Part shown: piece by piece, positions 50,925 through 59,676 of the stretch
Layout: the number at the start of each line of letters is the position of its first letter
Numbering within the stretch: the first letter of the stretch is position 1
Source of the DNA: Hymenobacter gelipurpurascens
Lineage (GTDB): Bacteria > Bacteroidota > Bacteroidia > Cytophagales > Hymenobacteraceae
Assembly (NCBI RefSeq): GCF_900187375.1
Contig: NZ_FYEW01000002.1
Location: 1,450,250 to 1,514,249 of the forward strand
Direction: 5' to 3'
Length of the DNA stretch: 64,000 nucleotides
Position numbers and translations under genes: made by a program
The notes under the pieces: generated by a model
Told to the model about the DNA's origin: nothing
Databases searched by the model: none
The model's input: the letters and a program-made list of their open reading frames with translations, nothing else

Positions 50925-51695
50925 TTATTGGTTGACGTTGAGAACCGTATTAAAGCTTTGCACCACTTTCGACATCTCGCCCAAGAACTCTGGCGTCTTC
51001 TCAATCTGGTTGCCGATGACAATGACATCGGCGCCTGCTGCTAAGGTGGCCTGGGCTTTTTCTACGGTATTGATGCCGCCACCCACAATCAACGGCACCT
51101 CAACTACCTGCCGGACCGCCCGAATCATGGCTGGCGAAACGGGATACATAGCGCCGCTGCCGCCATCGAGGTACATCAGGCGTAGGCCTAATTGCTCACC
51201 GGCCATAGCGGTGCACGCGGCAATAGCAGGCTTATCATGAGGCAGCGGGGTGGTGCCGCTCATGTAGCTGGCCGTAGTCTGGCGGCCGGTATCCACGAGC
51301 ATGTAGCCGGTGGGCAGAATCTGCAGATTGCTTTGGCGCAGCAAAGGTGCTGCAAGTACATGTTGCCCGATCAGGAAATCGGGGTTGCGGCCAGATATCA
51401 GGGACAGCAGCAGAATGCCATCCGCCTGATCATCCAGGTGTAGGCTGTGGCTGGGGAAAAGCAGCACCGGCACAGCCGAACGGCTCTTGATGAAACGAAT
51501 GAGGGCAGCCTGGCGTGAATTCATCACCAGACTGCCTCCCATAAAAAAGTAATCGACCGGATAGGATTCGCACAGTTCCAGAAGATGCTGGCAGCTAGCC
51601 TCGTCCAACTGGTCTGGGTCAAGTAGAACAGCCAGCGACTTCTGGCCGTGCTTACGGCGTTTCGTCAGGGCTTCATGAAGACTGGTGAGGCGCAT
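50925..51695 (-). CDS. Geranylgeranylglyceryl/heptaprenylglyceryl phosphate synthase (PcrB/GGGPS-like)
   Basis: A 256-residue TIM-barrel prenyltransferase that joins a polyprenyl diphosphate to sn-glycerol-1-phosphate. It is the first ether-lipid step in archaea but also occurs in some bacteria, including Bacteroidota. Visible motifs: AVLLDPDQLDEASCQHLLEL (about 20-39), FMGGSLVMN, RLMYLDGGSGAMYPVSPAMI and the phosphate grip VEVPLIVGGGINTVEKAQAT near the C-terminus. ATG 51695 overlaps the upstream gene by 23 bp. The polyprenyl synthetase at 6487 could supply substrate. Confidence 0.88.
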   Translation of the reverse strand: MRLTSLHEALTKRRKHGQKSLAVLLDPDQLDEASCQHLLELCESYPVDYFFMGGSLVMNSRQAALIRFIKSRSAVPVLLFPSHSLHLDDQADGILLLSLISGRNPDFLIGQHVLAAPLLRQSNLQILPTGYMLVDTGRQTTASYMSGTTPLPHDKPAIAACTAMAGEQLGLRLMYLDGGSGAMYPVSPAMIRAVRQVVEVPLIVGGGINTVEKAQATLAAGADVIVIGNQIEKTPEFLGEMSKVVQSFNTVLNVNQ

Positions 51696-52422
51696 CCGCG
51701 TCGTCGTGGTGATAGGTAAACTCAACATCCCGGGTTTCTGGCTCCGTCTGGTAGCCATTGGCGGAAGATGCAAGGTCGGGATTTTTGAGAATTGGCAAGT
51801 ACTCTCCTGCTTTCTTTGCTACGTAGGCCATCAGAACAGCCGAAGCTTGGGCCACTAACAACTTGCCAGTATCTGACTGCAGAAAGGATTTTACAGCCGA
51901 AGCCAGGATAGAAGACGCCTCATGTTGCGGGGCTTCTTGCGGCTGATAGCTTGTGGAAGGAAGGTGCGCGGCGCCGGACTCATGCCCTACCGGGGCAAAC
52001 GGGTCCGCATCGGTGTGGTATACATCAGGCGCTAGATGAGCACGTTCCGTGTGTGTCTGGCCCCGATCGAACTGATGGTGCCCAGCCCCAAAGCCGAGGT
52101 CATCAGCCACGGCTGTGTCTACGCCAGTGGAATGCAATGGCCGCTGAGGGCTGCTCTTCAGATGGCGAGGAGCGCTGCTACGGCTGTGGAGGGCGGTTCG
52201 CTTTTCGTGAGCCGCTAGGCCCTTTTTTTTTCCGCCGAAAGCTTTTTTGAGCAGCCAAATGCCACCCAAAACGCCCGCTCCCATAGCCACATATTTGCCT
52301 ACAGTCTGGGTTTTGGCTTTAATTTCTTCTACGTCACCCATCAGGGCACGCTCGTATTCTTGCTTCTGACGCTCCAGGAATTCCTTTTCGTCCTCAAACA
52401 GCGGGTTGTGCAGATCGGCCAT
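51673..52422 (-). CDS. Hypothetical protein with one or two membrane helices and a disordered His-rich middle
   Basis: A 249-residue protein. Residues 1-35 form a charged coiled helix (EDEKEFLERQKQEYERALMG), followed by a hydrophobic helix VAMGAGVLGGIWLLKKAFGG (about 45-64). The middle (about 70-165) is low-complexity, His/Pro/Ser-rich. A second helical segment TGKLLVAQASAVLMAYVAKK (about 185-204) follows. I do not recognise a family. Between a holin-like gene and GGGP synthase, in the same direction and overlapping the latter. Confidence 0.72.
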   Translation of the reverse strand: MADLHNPLFEDEKEFLERQKQEYERALMGDVEEIKAKTQTVGKYVAMGAGVLGGIWLLKKAFGGKKKGLAAHEKRTALHSRSSAPRHLKSSPQRPLHSTGVDTAVADDLGFGAGHHQFDRGQTHTERAHLAPDVYHTDADPFAPVGHESGAAHLPSTSYQPQEAPQHEASSILASAVKSFLQSDTGKLLVAQASAVLMAYVAKKAGEYLPILKNPDLASSANGYQTEPETRDVEFTYHHDDADAPHQSS

Positions 52423-52430
52423 ATACTAGG

Positions 52431-52820
52431 TTAGGCTTGACGTTTGTCGGATTTGTAAATGGTATTGTCCAGCAGCTTGTCAGCTACACCCTGGAACATT
52501 TTTTTGTCGACTCCTACCACAAAGATGATGAGCAAAAGCAGATAGAAGCCCGCTACGATACCGAAGCCCCAGTACGAGCTGTCCAGCACATCGTTCAGCA
52601 AAAGGGCAATGAACAGGTTCAGAAATACGAAAAACATGAGACCAATGGTAGCCATAGCCACGCCATGCATCGTGCCGACAAAGGCATGCTTCACTTTCTC
52701 CTGGGCTTCCAAACGCACTAAATCTATGCGCGTATCAAGGTAGCCCATCAGGTTGCCCATCAGGTTATCGGTGCGGGGCGTTTTGGTGGTGTCGTCGTCT
52801 TCAGTGGAAAAGAGGCCCAT
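52431..52820 (-). CDS. Phage-holin-like small membrane protein
   Basis: A 129-residue protein with two central helices (AMATIGLMFFVFLNLFIALL, about 51-70, and YWGFGIVAGFYLLLLIIFVV, about 78-97). The pattern matches the Phage_holin_3_6/Hol-X superfamily, often in Actinobacteria and Bacteroidota as non-phage envelope proteins. Its N-terminus is charged and helical. It is the first of three genes reading leftward (holin-like, hypothetical, GGGP synthase). Confidence 0.78.
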   Translation of the reverse strand: MGLFSTEDDDTTKTPRTDNLMGNLMGYLDTRIDLVRLEAQEKVKHAFVGTMHGVAMATIGLMFFVFLNLFIALLLNDVLDSSYWGFGIVAGFYLLLLIIFVVGVDKKMFQGVADKLLDNTIYKSDKRQA

Positions 52821-52971
52821 ACGATAAGGAAGATAATTGAGCAGGGAACAATGTTATGATTTCAGGCGTCAGGAAACGGAGGAGAGGCCTGTTTTTCAAG
52901 TAGCCTCTTCATACGGAAAAGGGCGATGCGTGTCTGAAAATTGACGTACTTTTACTATATACCGCCGCATT

Positions 52972-54150
52972 TTGAGTCAGAATCATTACCAGATTTTAGG
53001 GGTATCTACTACTGCTACGGCCCGTGAAATTAAGCTGGCGTATAAGCGGCTAGCTGTACAGTATCATCCGGACAAACACGGTGGCAATACGCTCTACGAA
53101 GACCTGTTTAAGGCCGTAGCAGCTGCATATCATATTCTGGGAGAGCCCGGCCGCCGCGCTCAGTACGACCATCAGCTGCAGATAGCTGCCCGCCGCGCCG
53201 AGGAAGCGCGGCGCCAGCAGCAATACCGGGCGCAAGCACAACATCTATATGGCGTGCCAATGCCGCCGCCGGCGCCCTTGCGCACCCGCCGGCCCGCGGG
53301 TTCTGCCGAGCGCCATTACCGCACCATCCCGCGCCAACGCCAGAAGTTCACGCGCCGCGACTATTGGCTGACGGCTATGTTCCTGCTAGGCCTTTTGCTG
53401 TTTGTGCTATCGGTGAAGGTGACGATGGACCACGTGACGGCCGTAAGCAACTACGACGACGGAATAGAGGCCTACACTCGCCGGGAATGGAGTACAGCAC
53501 ATAGCTTCTTCACAGAAACTCTCCATTTCAAGCCCAAGCATACCGCCGCGTTGCAAAGGCGTGCCGAGCTGGAGCAATTGATTTACCACGACTACGTAGC
53601 TGCCGCCCAGGATTATCGGGCGGCAATCGTAGAAATCGAAAGTTCACGCCGCCGCGCCGCGCTTCTGTCCCGGCTAGGCCAGTGCCACGCTGCCCTGCAG
53701 CACCCCGATTCGGCGCAGCAAGCTTTTCGGCAGGCACTAGCACTCGATTCTACCGTTGTTCGGGCCCTACTAGCCAGAGGCGAGGCAGAGCTGTTTCAGC
53801 GGCGGCGCTATGCCTCAGCCATCCGCGACTTTAGTGCTGGCCTACGCCACACCCGGTCTTCGGTGCTTTTGGCCCGCCTGATGCTTTACCGAGGGCTGGC
53901 CCACTACAAGCATCAGGATTATGGAGCCGCCCGTGCCGATTACTGGCAGGTGCTGACCCTCACGCCGCGGAGCGGGCAGGTCTATTTCCTGCTCGGCCGC
54001 GTAGCCCAAAAAGAAGGCGCCTTGCCCGATGCCTGCGAATTTTTCCGGCGGGCAGTGGTACAGGGTTACCAGTTTGCCGAGGATGCCCGCAACGAAACCT
54101 GTGGCCGCCGTCAGCTGCCAGTTACGCCGGTTCAGCCCGCCCGCAACTAA
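52972..54150 (+). CDS. J-domain/TPR membrane protein
   Basis: A 392-residue protein. The J domain (about 4-68) has LGVSTTATAREIKLAYKRLA and the essential HPD in QYHPDKHGGNTLYEDLF, so it can stimulate DnaK. One helix follows (WLTAMFLLGLLLFVLSVKVT, about 125-144), then TPR repeats (about 150-385, for example ALLARGEAELFQRRRYASAI). This places the J domain in the cytoplasm and the TPR part probably outside. The start is TTG 52972 (LSQNHYQILGV). Role unknown, possibly membrane protein quality control. Confidence 0.88.
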   Translation: MSQNHYQILGVSTTATAREIKLAYKRLAVQYHPDKHGGNTLYEDLFKAVAAAYHILGEPGRRAQYDHQLQIAARRAEEARRQQQYRAQAQHLYGVPMPPPAPLRTRRPAGSAERHYRTIPRQRQKFTRRDYWLTAMFLLGLLLFVLSVKVTMDHVTAVSNYDDGIEAYTRREWSTAHSFFTETLHFKPKHTAALQRRAELEQLIYHDYVAAAQDYRAAIVEIESSRRRAALLSRLGQCHAALQHPDSAQQAFRQALALDSTVVRALLARGEAELFQRRRYASAIRDFSAGLRHTRSSVLLARLMLYRGLAHYKHQDYGAARADYWQVLTLTPRSGQVYFLLGRVAQKEGALPDACEFFRRAVVQGYQFAEDARNETCGRRQLPVTPVQPARN

Positions 54151-54181
54151 GCTTCGAGGCTAAGCTAGGGCAAGAAGTGGC

Positions 54182-56101
54182 CTAGAAGTGCCAGCGGACG
54201 AAAGCTTCAATAGCCTCGTATTCGGGTAGGCCTAGCAAGTCGTAGAGCTGGGCCGTAGTACGGTTGCGGTCTTCTGCCCGCTGCCAGAACTCCCGCTGGT
54301 CGGCGCCGGGGAATAGCGGCCGGTCTTTCTGCGACTGGTGTTTGAAAATAGCACGGCGCTTCCGGGTGAGCTCCTGCGGCGACAACGGCACGGCCATTTC
54401 TATCTGGTCGATGTCCCATTCTTGCCAGGCGCCACGGTATAGCCACAGCCAGCAGTTTTGGAGCCACGCCGTGTTTTGGGCTTTTAACTGGCCTACAGCC
54501 GCGAAAATAGCCGCCAAGCATACGCGGTGCGTGCCGTGCGGGTCGGATAAGTCGCCGGCCGCGTAAATCTGCTGCGGCTGCACTTTATTGAGCAGGTCCA
54601 CCGTCAGTTGGATATCCTCGGGGCCGATGGGCTTCTTGCGCACCCGGCCGGTTTCATAAAAGGGAAGGTCCATAAAATGCACGTTCTCATCCGGGATGCC
54701 TGCATAGCGGCAGGCGCTTTTGGCTTCCCCGCGCCTGATCAGGCCCTTAATCTGCTGGACCTCTTCGGAGTCGACTTGCCCAGGGGCTTTGTTCTTGAGA
54801 AAGTCCGCAACGCGGTGATACAAATTTTCGGCAGGTTGCTCATCCAGGCGGAAAGCCTCATCGTATTCGGCCACAAACTCCGCGAACCGTACCGCCTCTT
54901 CGTCAAACACCGCAATGTTGCCACTGGTCTGGTAGGCCACATGCACCTCATGGCCTTGGTCCACGAGCCGGAGCAGAGTACCGCCCATCGAAATAACGTC
55001 GTCGTCGGGGTGAGGGGAGAAGATCAGGACTCGCTTCGGAAACGGGGTAGCCCGCTCTGGCCGGTTGGAGTCATCGGCATTGGGCTTGCCGCCTGGCCAT
55101 CCCGTTATGGTGCGCTGTAATTGGTTAAATACCTTAATATTGAGTTCGTAAGCCAGTCCGGATTCGGCTAGCAGCTCCGAGAGGCCGTGCTCATTGTATT
55201 CTTGGTCGGTGAGTTTGAGAATGGGCTTCTGCAGCTTCCGCGCCAGCCACGTCACGGCTTTTCGCACCTGTGCTTCATCCTGCCAGTTAAGGCGGGAGCC
55301 CACCAGCCACGGGCTTTTCATGCGGGTAAGCTCGGCGCCGGCTGCTTGGTCCAGTATCACGCGCACATTCGGGTGCTTCTGCAGGTAGGTGGCTGGCACC
55401 GAGTCGGTCATTTCGCCTTCCACCATGCGCTTTACCACGGCCGCTTTTCCCTCACCCCAGGCAAGCAGCACAATCTCATGCGCTTCCAGAATGGTGCCTA
55501 CACCCATCGTGATAGCGCGGCGGGGTACATTTTCTTCCCCGTAGAAATCAGAAGCAGCATCGGTGCGGGTAATATGGTCAAGCGTGATCATACGAGTGCG
55601 GGAACTGGCCCCCGAGCCAGGCTCGTTGAATCCAATATGCCCGGTGCGCCCGATGCCCAGAATCTGCAGGTCAATGCCGCCGGCTTCCCTAATCTGCTCT
55701 TCGTAGTGCCGACAGAACTCCGCCACCTGCTCCTGCGGCACCGTACCATCCGGAATGTGCACTTGCGCGGCCGGAATGTCAATGTGGTCGAACAGGTACT
55801 CGTGCATAAACCGCACGTAGCTCTGCAGCGAATCGGGCTGCATCGGAAAGTACTCGTCCAGATTAAACGTGATGACGTGCTGAAAGCTCAACCCTTCCAC
55901 TTGGTGTAGCCGCACTAGTTCTTCGTACAGGCGAGTAGGGGTAGAGCCCGTAGCTAGGCCTAGTACGCACATGCGCCCCTCCGCCGTTCGTTGCCGGATC
56001 AGGTCAGCAATTTGGCGGGCTACGGCTACAGAGGCCTGTTCGGAGTCGGGGTAAATGGTGGTGGCAAGTCGCTCAGCGTGGCGCACATCAGATGCAGTCA
56101 T
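54182..56101 (-). CDS. nagB: Glucosamine-6-phosphate deaminase fused to a PIG-L/LmbE-like deacetylase
   Basis: A 639-residue protein. Residues ~15-280 are NagB-like: FNLDEYFPMQPDSLQSYVRF (Asp of the LDEY motif) and GIGRTGHIGFNEPGSGASSR. Typical NagB has D in GxxDGHIAFNEP; here Thr replaces that Asp while His and Glu remain. Residues ~385-620 are LmbE-like: PHPDDDVISMGGTLLRLVDQ and DPHGTHRVCLAAIFAAVGQL supply the zinc ligands. The pair would link N-deacetylation of a GlcNAc derivative to deamination; the fusion is known in Bacteroidota. ATG 56101 is chosen. Opposes GlmS at 40364. The stop TAG is in a CTAGGCC motif. Confidence 0.9.
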   Translation of the reverse strand: MTASDVRHAERLATTIYPDSEQASVAVARQIADLIRQRTAEGRMCVLGLATGSTPTRLYEELVRLHQVEGLSFQHVITFNLDEYFPMQPDSLQSYVRFMHEYLFDHIDIPAAQVHIPDGTVPQEQVAEFCRHYEEQIREAGGIDLQILGIGRTGHIGFNEPGSGASSRTRMITLDHITRTDAASDFYGEENVPRRAITMGVGTILEAHEIVLLAWGEGKAAVVKRMVEGEMTDSVPATYLQKHPNVRVILDQAAGAELTRMKSPWLVGSRLNWQDEAQVRKAVTWLARKLQKPILKLTDQEYNEHGLSELLAESGLAYELNIKVFNQLQRTITGWPGGKPNADDSNRPERATPFPKRVLIFSPHPDDDVISMGGTLLRLVDQGHEVHVAYQTSGNIAVFDEEAVRFAEFVAEYDEAFRLDEQPAENLYHRVADFLKNKAPGQVDSEEVQQIKGLIRRGEAKSACRYAGIPDENVHFMDLPFYETGRVRKKPIGPEDIQLTVDLLNKVQPQQIYAAGDLSDPHGTHRVCLAAIFAAVGQLKAQNTAWLQNCWLWLYRGAWQEWDIDQIEMAVPLSPQELTRKRRAIFKHQSQKDRPLFPGADQREFWQRAEDRNRTTAQLYDLLGLPEYEAIEAFVRWHF

Positions 56102-56465
56102 ACCTGTAAAGCAGAAGTGAAACGGAATCTTACTGGAAAAACCCGAGTCGCGCAACTTGTAGCCAAGACATATTCGGTTGCATTTATTTAGTCTGATTAG
56201 CGCAGCCCTGCCATACAAGTGGCCTAGCGTTGTATAGCTGAGCTTGACTGCTGAGAGAAGTATGTCACAATACCGGCTTTTTGCTAACACTTATAAATTA
56301 TATCATTCTGATTGTTAAATATATATAACTGAATTATGAGGGCTATATAAGGAAAATCAATGTCACGATACAGCCGTGATTGTCCTTTCGGAACAGCCCC
56401 GACAGCACGATATTGTACATATTAGAATGTATCGTGCTGATAGAACATCCCTCTGACTGCTCTCT
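56102..56465. other. AT-rich intergenic stretch
   Basis: No gene. 56240-56380 is unusually AT-rich. An imperfect hairpin at 56405-56438 pairs GCACGATA with TATCGTGC. A related CACGATA is at 56363. I see no certain promoter. Confidence 0.5.
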
Positions 56466-56834
56466 ATGACCTTTTCTACTCTCAAGGATGCTCATCTGCA
56501 AGAACTGGGCTTCGAGCCTTTATCGCTTTACCGCTCCTGGGATTACCCCGTGGGTGCTACGGAAGCAGCCTTTGTGCCTATTACGGATATGCGCTACCAG
56601 CATCGTCTCATAGCACGCGATGGTACTCGCCTGTATGCCTACTCCTGGATCCATGAGCCAGGCTACCTACTGGCTACCATGCAACACATTTCTTCCTTAG
56701 AGCACATTGTTGCGGAGCTAGACAGCGATGATGTACTGCTCTTGCGGCGTCATATGGAAGCCTTTTTCTCTTTGCACGGAGGGAGTGCCTTGCCCGGCGA
56801 AGTAAGAAATAACTCCCCCAGAATGCTCCACTAA
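56466..56834 (+). CDS. Hypothetical protein
   Basis: A 122-residue protein starting MTFSTLKDAHLQELGFEPLS. It contains a beta-rich core (ATEAAFVPITDMRYQHRLIA, GTRLYAYSWIHEPGYLLATM) and a C-terminal helix. There is no signal peptide or membrane segment. The family is not recognised; codon use looks normal for the region. The 3' end faces a tRNA gene on the opposite strand. Its role cannot be inferred. Confidence 0.65.
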   Translation: MTFSTLKDAHLQELGFEPLSLYRSWDYPVGATEAAFVPITDMRYQHRLIARDGTRLYAYSWIHEPGYLLATMQHISSLEHIVAELDSDDVLLLRRHMEAFFSLHGGSALPGEVRNNSPRMLH

Positions 56835-56896
56835 CGGTATGCCGTAGCCCTCTAGGCCACCAGGACCTCGATCTATATTCGTACGGATTGAAAACA

Positions 56897-56931
56897 AAAA
56901 AGCCCTTCTACGCGAAGTAGAAGGGCTTTTT
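56897..56931 (-). terminator. Terminator of tRNA-Phe
   Basis: AAAAAGCCCTTCTAC / GTAGAAGGGCTTTTT, loop GCGAA. It starts 3 bp past the tRNA 3' end on the minus strand and may also end the hypothetical gene on the plus strand. Confidence 0.88.
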
Positions 56932-56933
56932 AG

Positions 56934-57006
<73 letters not shown>

Positions 57007-57048
57007 AGCTCTGGGCGCCTCGCAAGCCGTTATAGCCGTTGAGGAGCA

Positions 57049-57078
57049 CAAAAGTAGTAAACCAAAATCAACCTGCAA
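57049..57078 (-). promoter_or_regulatory. Promoter of tRNA-Phe
   Basis: Minus strand: TTG at 57078-57076 and exact -7 box TACTTTTG at 57056-57049, 22 bp from TTG to TA, about 43 bp before the tRNA. Confidence 0.75.
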
Positions 57079-57169
57079 CACTTATTAGAAAAAAACTTTC
57101 CAGCGAAAAGCCGTAATTTGTTATGCATACCGAGTATATTTCGGCTCCAACCCAAACCTACCCTTTCTC

Positions 57170-58561
57170 GTGCACTTCTCCATCCAAAACATCCTCTTCC
57201 TGCTAGTCGCGTTGGCGGGCTTCGGCCTGTTCGCGTGGCAAGCCCGGAAGATTCGAGCCAACATTCTGGTCGGGCGCGACCGGGATATGAGTGGCAACGT
57301 CAATGAGCGCCTCTACAAAACGCTGCTGGTCGCCTTTGGGCAGCAGAAAATGTTTAAGCGCCTCACGCCGGCCTTTCTCCACCTGATCGTTTATATCGGT
57401 TTCATTGTCATCAACATTGAAGTCATCGAGATTCTGGTGGACGGTTTGTTCGGAACCCATCGGTTCCTGCAGTTCCTAGGCCCCTTGTACTCGGCCCTTA
57501 CTGGTACCAACGAGGTATTAGGCGCCCTAGTTGTGCTGGCGGTAATTGCCTTCTGGTGGCGCCGCAACGTGAATACCATCCGTCGTTTTACGGGGCCCGA
57601 GTTACGCGCCTGGCCTAAGCTGGATGCCAACGTCATCCTGTATGTGGAAGTGGTGCTGATGGTTGCGTTGTTCACCATGAACACCGCTGATCTGAAGCTG
57701 CATGGCGACAACCTACCGGGCGCTTTCCCCATCAGTAGCCTCCTGACCGGCCTTTTTCCGGATAGTCCGGCGGCGCTACATGTTCTGGAGCGCGTTGGCT
57801 GGTGGGCGCATATCGTGGGCATTCTGCTGTTCCTGAACTACTTGCCTAGCAGCAAGCACTTCCACATCATTATGGCCTTCCCGAACGTGTACTTCTCGCG
57901 GCTGGTACCGCAGGGAAAGTTCTCGAATGTGGAGAGCATCACTCACGAGGTGAAAGCCATGATGGACCCCAGCTACGAGGTGCCCGCCCCACCGGTAGGC
58001 CCCGACGGCTCTGCCCTAGCGCCTACGCCCTTCGGAGCAAAAGATGTGGATGACCTGGCCTGGACCAATCTGCTCAATGCGTACTCGTGCACCGAGTGTG
58101 GCCGCTGCACGTCGGTTTGCCCCGCTAACCTGACGGGCAAACTATTGTCGCCCCGTAAAATCATCATGGATACCCGGGACCGAATGGAGGAGAAGTATAA
58201 CTCTCCGCTCATCTTCAACCCCAACCTCTACGGTAAGGAAGCCAAGCACGACCCGCAAGAACAGCTCGATGCCGAAAACCACACGCTGCTGCGCGGTTAC
58301 GTAACGCCCGAAGAACTGTGGGCCTGCACCACCTGCAACGCCTGCGTGGAGGCCTGCCCAGTGAACATCAACCCACTGGAAAGCATTGTAGAGATGCGCC
58401 GCTTCCTTGTGCTGGAAGAATCGGCCGCACCAAACTCTCTGAACGTGATGTTCAGCAACATCGAAAACAACGGCGCTCCGTGGGCTTTCTCGCCTTCCGA
58501 CCGCTTCAACTGGGCCGATGACCTGTACGTGGCGGATAAAGCTACGGCTCCGGTGGCCTAG
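57170..58561 (+). CDS. Membrane-bound iron-sulfur protein (heterodisulfide-reductase-related)
   Basis: A 463-residue protein. The N-terminal half has five to six membrane helices with histidines (for example VGWWAHIVGILLFLNYLPSS) that could hold haem as in Nar/Hdr-type anchors. Two 4Fe-4S motifs follow: CTECGRCTSVCPANLTGKLL (about 306) and CTTCNACVEACPVNINPLES (about 386). It would pass electrons between quinone and the partner gene, which starts 79 bp later and carries CCG domains. The start is GTG 57170. The stop TAG is within GGCCTAGGCC. Substrate unknown. Confidence 0.88.
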   Translation: MHFSIQNILFLLVALAGFGLFAWQARKIRANILVGRDRDMSGNVNERLYKTLLVAFGQQKMFKRLTPAFLHLIVYIGFIVINIEVIEILVDGLFGTHRFLQFLGPLYSALTGTNEVLGALVVLAVIAFWWRRNVNTIRRFTGPELRAWPKLDANVILYVEVVLMVALFTMNTADLKLHGDNLPGAFPISSLLTGLFPDSPAALHVLERVGWWAHIVGILLFLNYLPSSKHFHIIMAFPNVYFSRLVPQGKFSNVESITHEVKAMMDPSYEVPAPPVGPDGSALAPTPFGAKDVDDLAWTNLLNAYSCTECGRCTSVCPANLTGKLLSPRKIIMDTRDRMEEKYNSPLIFNPNLYGKEAKHDPQEQLDAENHTLLRGYVTPEELWACTTCNACVEACPVNINPLESIVEMRRFLVLEESAAPNSLNVMFSNIENNGAPWAFSPSDRFNWADDLYVADKATAPVA

Positions 58562-58639
58562 GCCACTACCGCTACTGGCCTAGAGAGGCCTAGAGCGGTT
58601 CTATCTCACTCTTACTTCTGATTTCTGAATCCCACCCAT

Positions 58640-59536
58640 ATGGCTGAGCAAACTGCCAAACGTCCTGTATCTGTTCCACTCATGGCCGATCTGGCAGCGA
58701 AGGGCGAAACCCCCGAAGTGCTGTTCTGGGTAGGCTGCGCCGGTGCCTTCGATGACCGCTATAAGCGCGTGACCCGTGCTTTCGTGCGCATTCTGGAGCA
58801 CGTAGGCGTGAACTACGCCGTGCTGGGCATGGAAGAAAGCTGCACCGGCGACCCTGCCAAGCGCGCTGGCAACGAGTTTCTGTTCCAGATGCAGGCCATG
58901 CAGAACATCACCACCCTCAATGGCTACGGCATCAAGAAGGTGGTAACGGCCTGCCCGCATTGCTTCAATACCATTAAGAACGAATACCCAGCGTTGGGTG
59001 GCGAGTATGAGGTGATTCACCACAGTACTTTCCTGCAGCAGCTCATCAACGAGGGCAAAGTGAAGGCCGAAGGCGGTGAGTCGTTCAAAGGTCGCCGCAT
59101 TACGTTCCATGATTCCTGCTACCTGGGCCGCGCCAATAACATTTATGAAGCGCCTCGCGCGGTTCTGGAAGTGCTGGATGCCGACCTGCTGGAAATGAAG
59201 CGCTGCAAAACCAACGGCCTGTGCTGCGGTGCCGGTGGCGCCCAAATGTGGAAAGAGCCCGAGCCCGGCAAAAAAGACATCAATGTAGAGCGCGCCGAAG
59301 AAGCACTGGCCACGCTCGATGGCGACGCCGATGTGCTGCTGAACCTACAGGGTGTGGAAAGCACGGCTCCCGTACTGCCCGCCGGCTCCAACCGGGGTGG
59401 CAGCGTAATTGCCGTAGCCTGCCCGTTCTGCATGACCATGATGGCCGACGGCGTAAAAAACAAGGAGCGTGAATCAGATGTGCAGGTGTTTGACTTGGCC
59501 GAACTGATTGCTTCCGCCGAAGGTCTCAACGCGTAG
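58640..59536 (+). CDS. CCG-domain iron-sulfur protein (HdrB/LutA-like)
   Basis: A 298-residue protein with two CCG-type cysteine clusters: one covering ESCTGDPAKRAGNEF and TACPHCFNTIKNEYP, the second FHDSCYLGRANNIYEAP, LCCGAGGAQMW and VACPFCMTMMADGVK. Such domains hold noncubane 4Fe-4S clusters in heterodisulfide reductase HdrB and in glycolate or lactate oxidase subunits. It forms a pair with the membrane iron-sulfur gene upstream and probably acts as its soluble catalytic partner. Substrate unknown. A terminator lies at 59577. Confidence 0.88.
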   Translation: MAEQTAKRPVSVPLMADLAAKGETPEVLFWVGCAGAFDDRYKRVTRAFVRILEHVGVNYAVLGMEESCTGDPAKRAGNEFLFQMQAMQNITTLNGYGIKKVVTACPHCFNTIKNEYPALGGEYEVIHHSTFLQQLINEGKVKAEGGESFKGRRITFHDSCYLGRANNIYEAPRAVLEVLDADLLEMKRCKTNGLCCGAGGAQMWKEPEPGKKDINVERAEEALATLDGDADVLLNLQGVESTAPVLPAGSNRGGSVIAVACPFCMTMMADGVKNKERESDVQVFDLAELIASAEGLNA

Positions 59537-59576
59537 AAAGTGCCGCGTTTTCTTCCTGCAAAATGAAATTTGTGTG

Positions 59577-59614
59577 CAGCCTCGCCGGAACTTCTCGGCG
59601 AGGCTGTTTCTTTT
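59577..59614 (+). terminator. Rho-independent terminator
   Basis: CAGCCTCGCCG / CGGCGAGGCTG, 8 nt loop, then TTTCTTTT. It ends the iron-sulfur gene pair. Confidence 0.88.
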
Positions 59615-59676
59615 ACAAGAAAATACGGTGGCCTACCGTTGACTGTAGGCCAGTCGTTCTTCTGCGAAATACCAGT

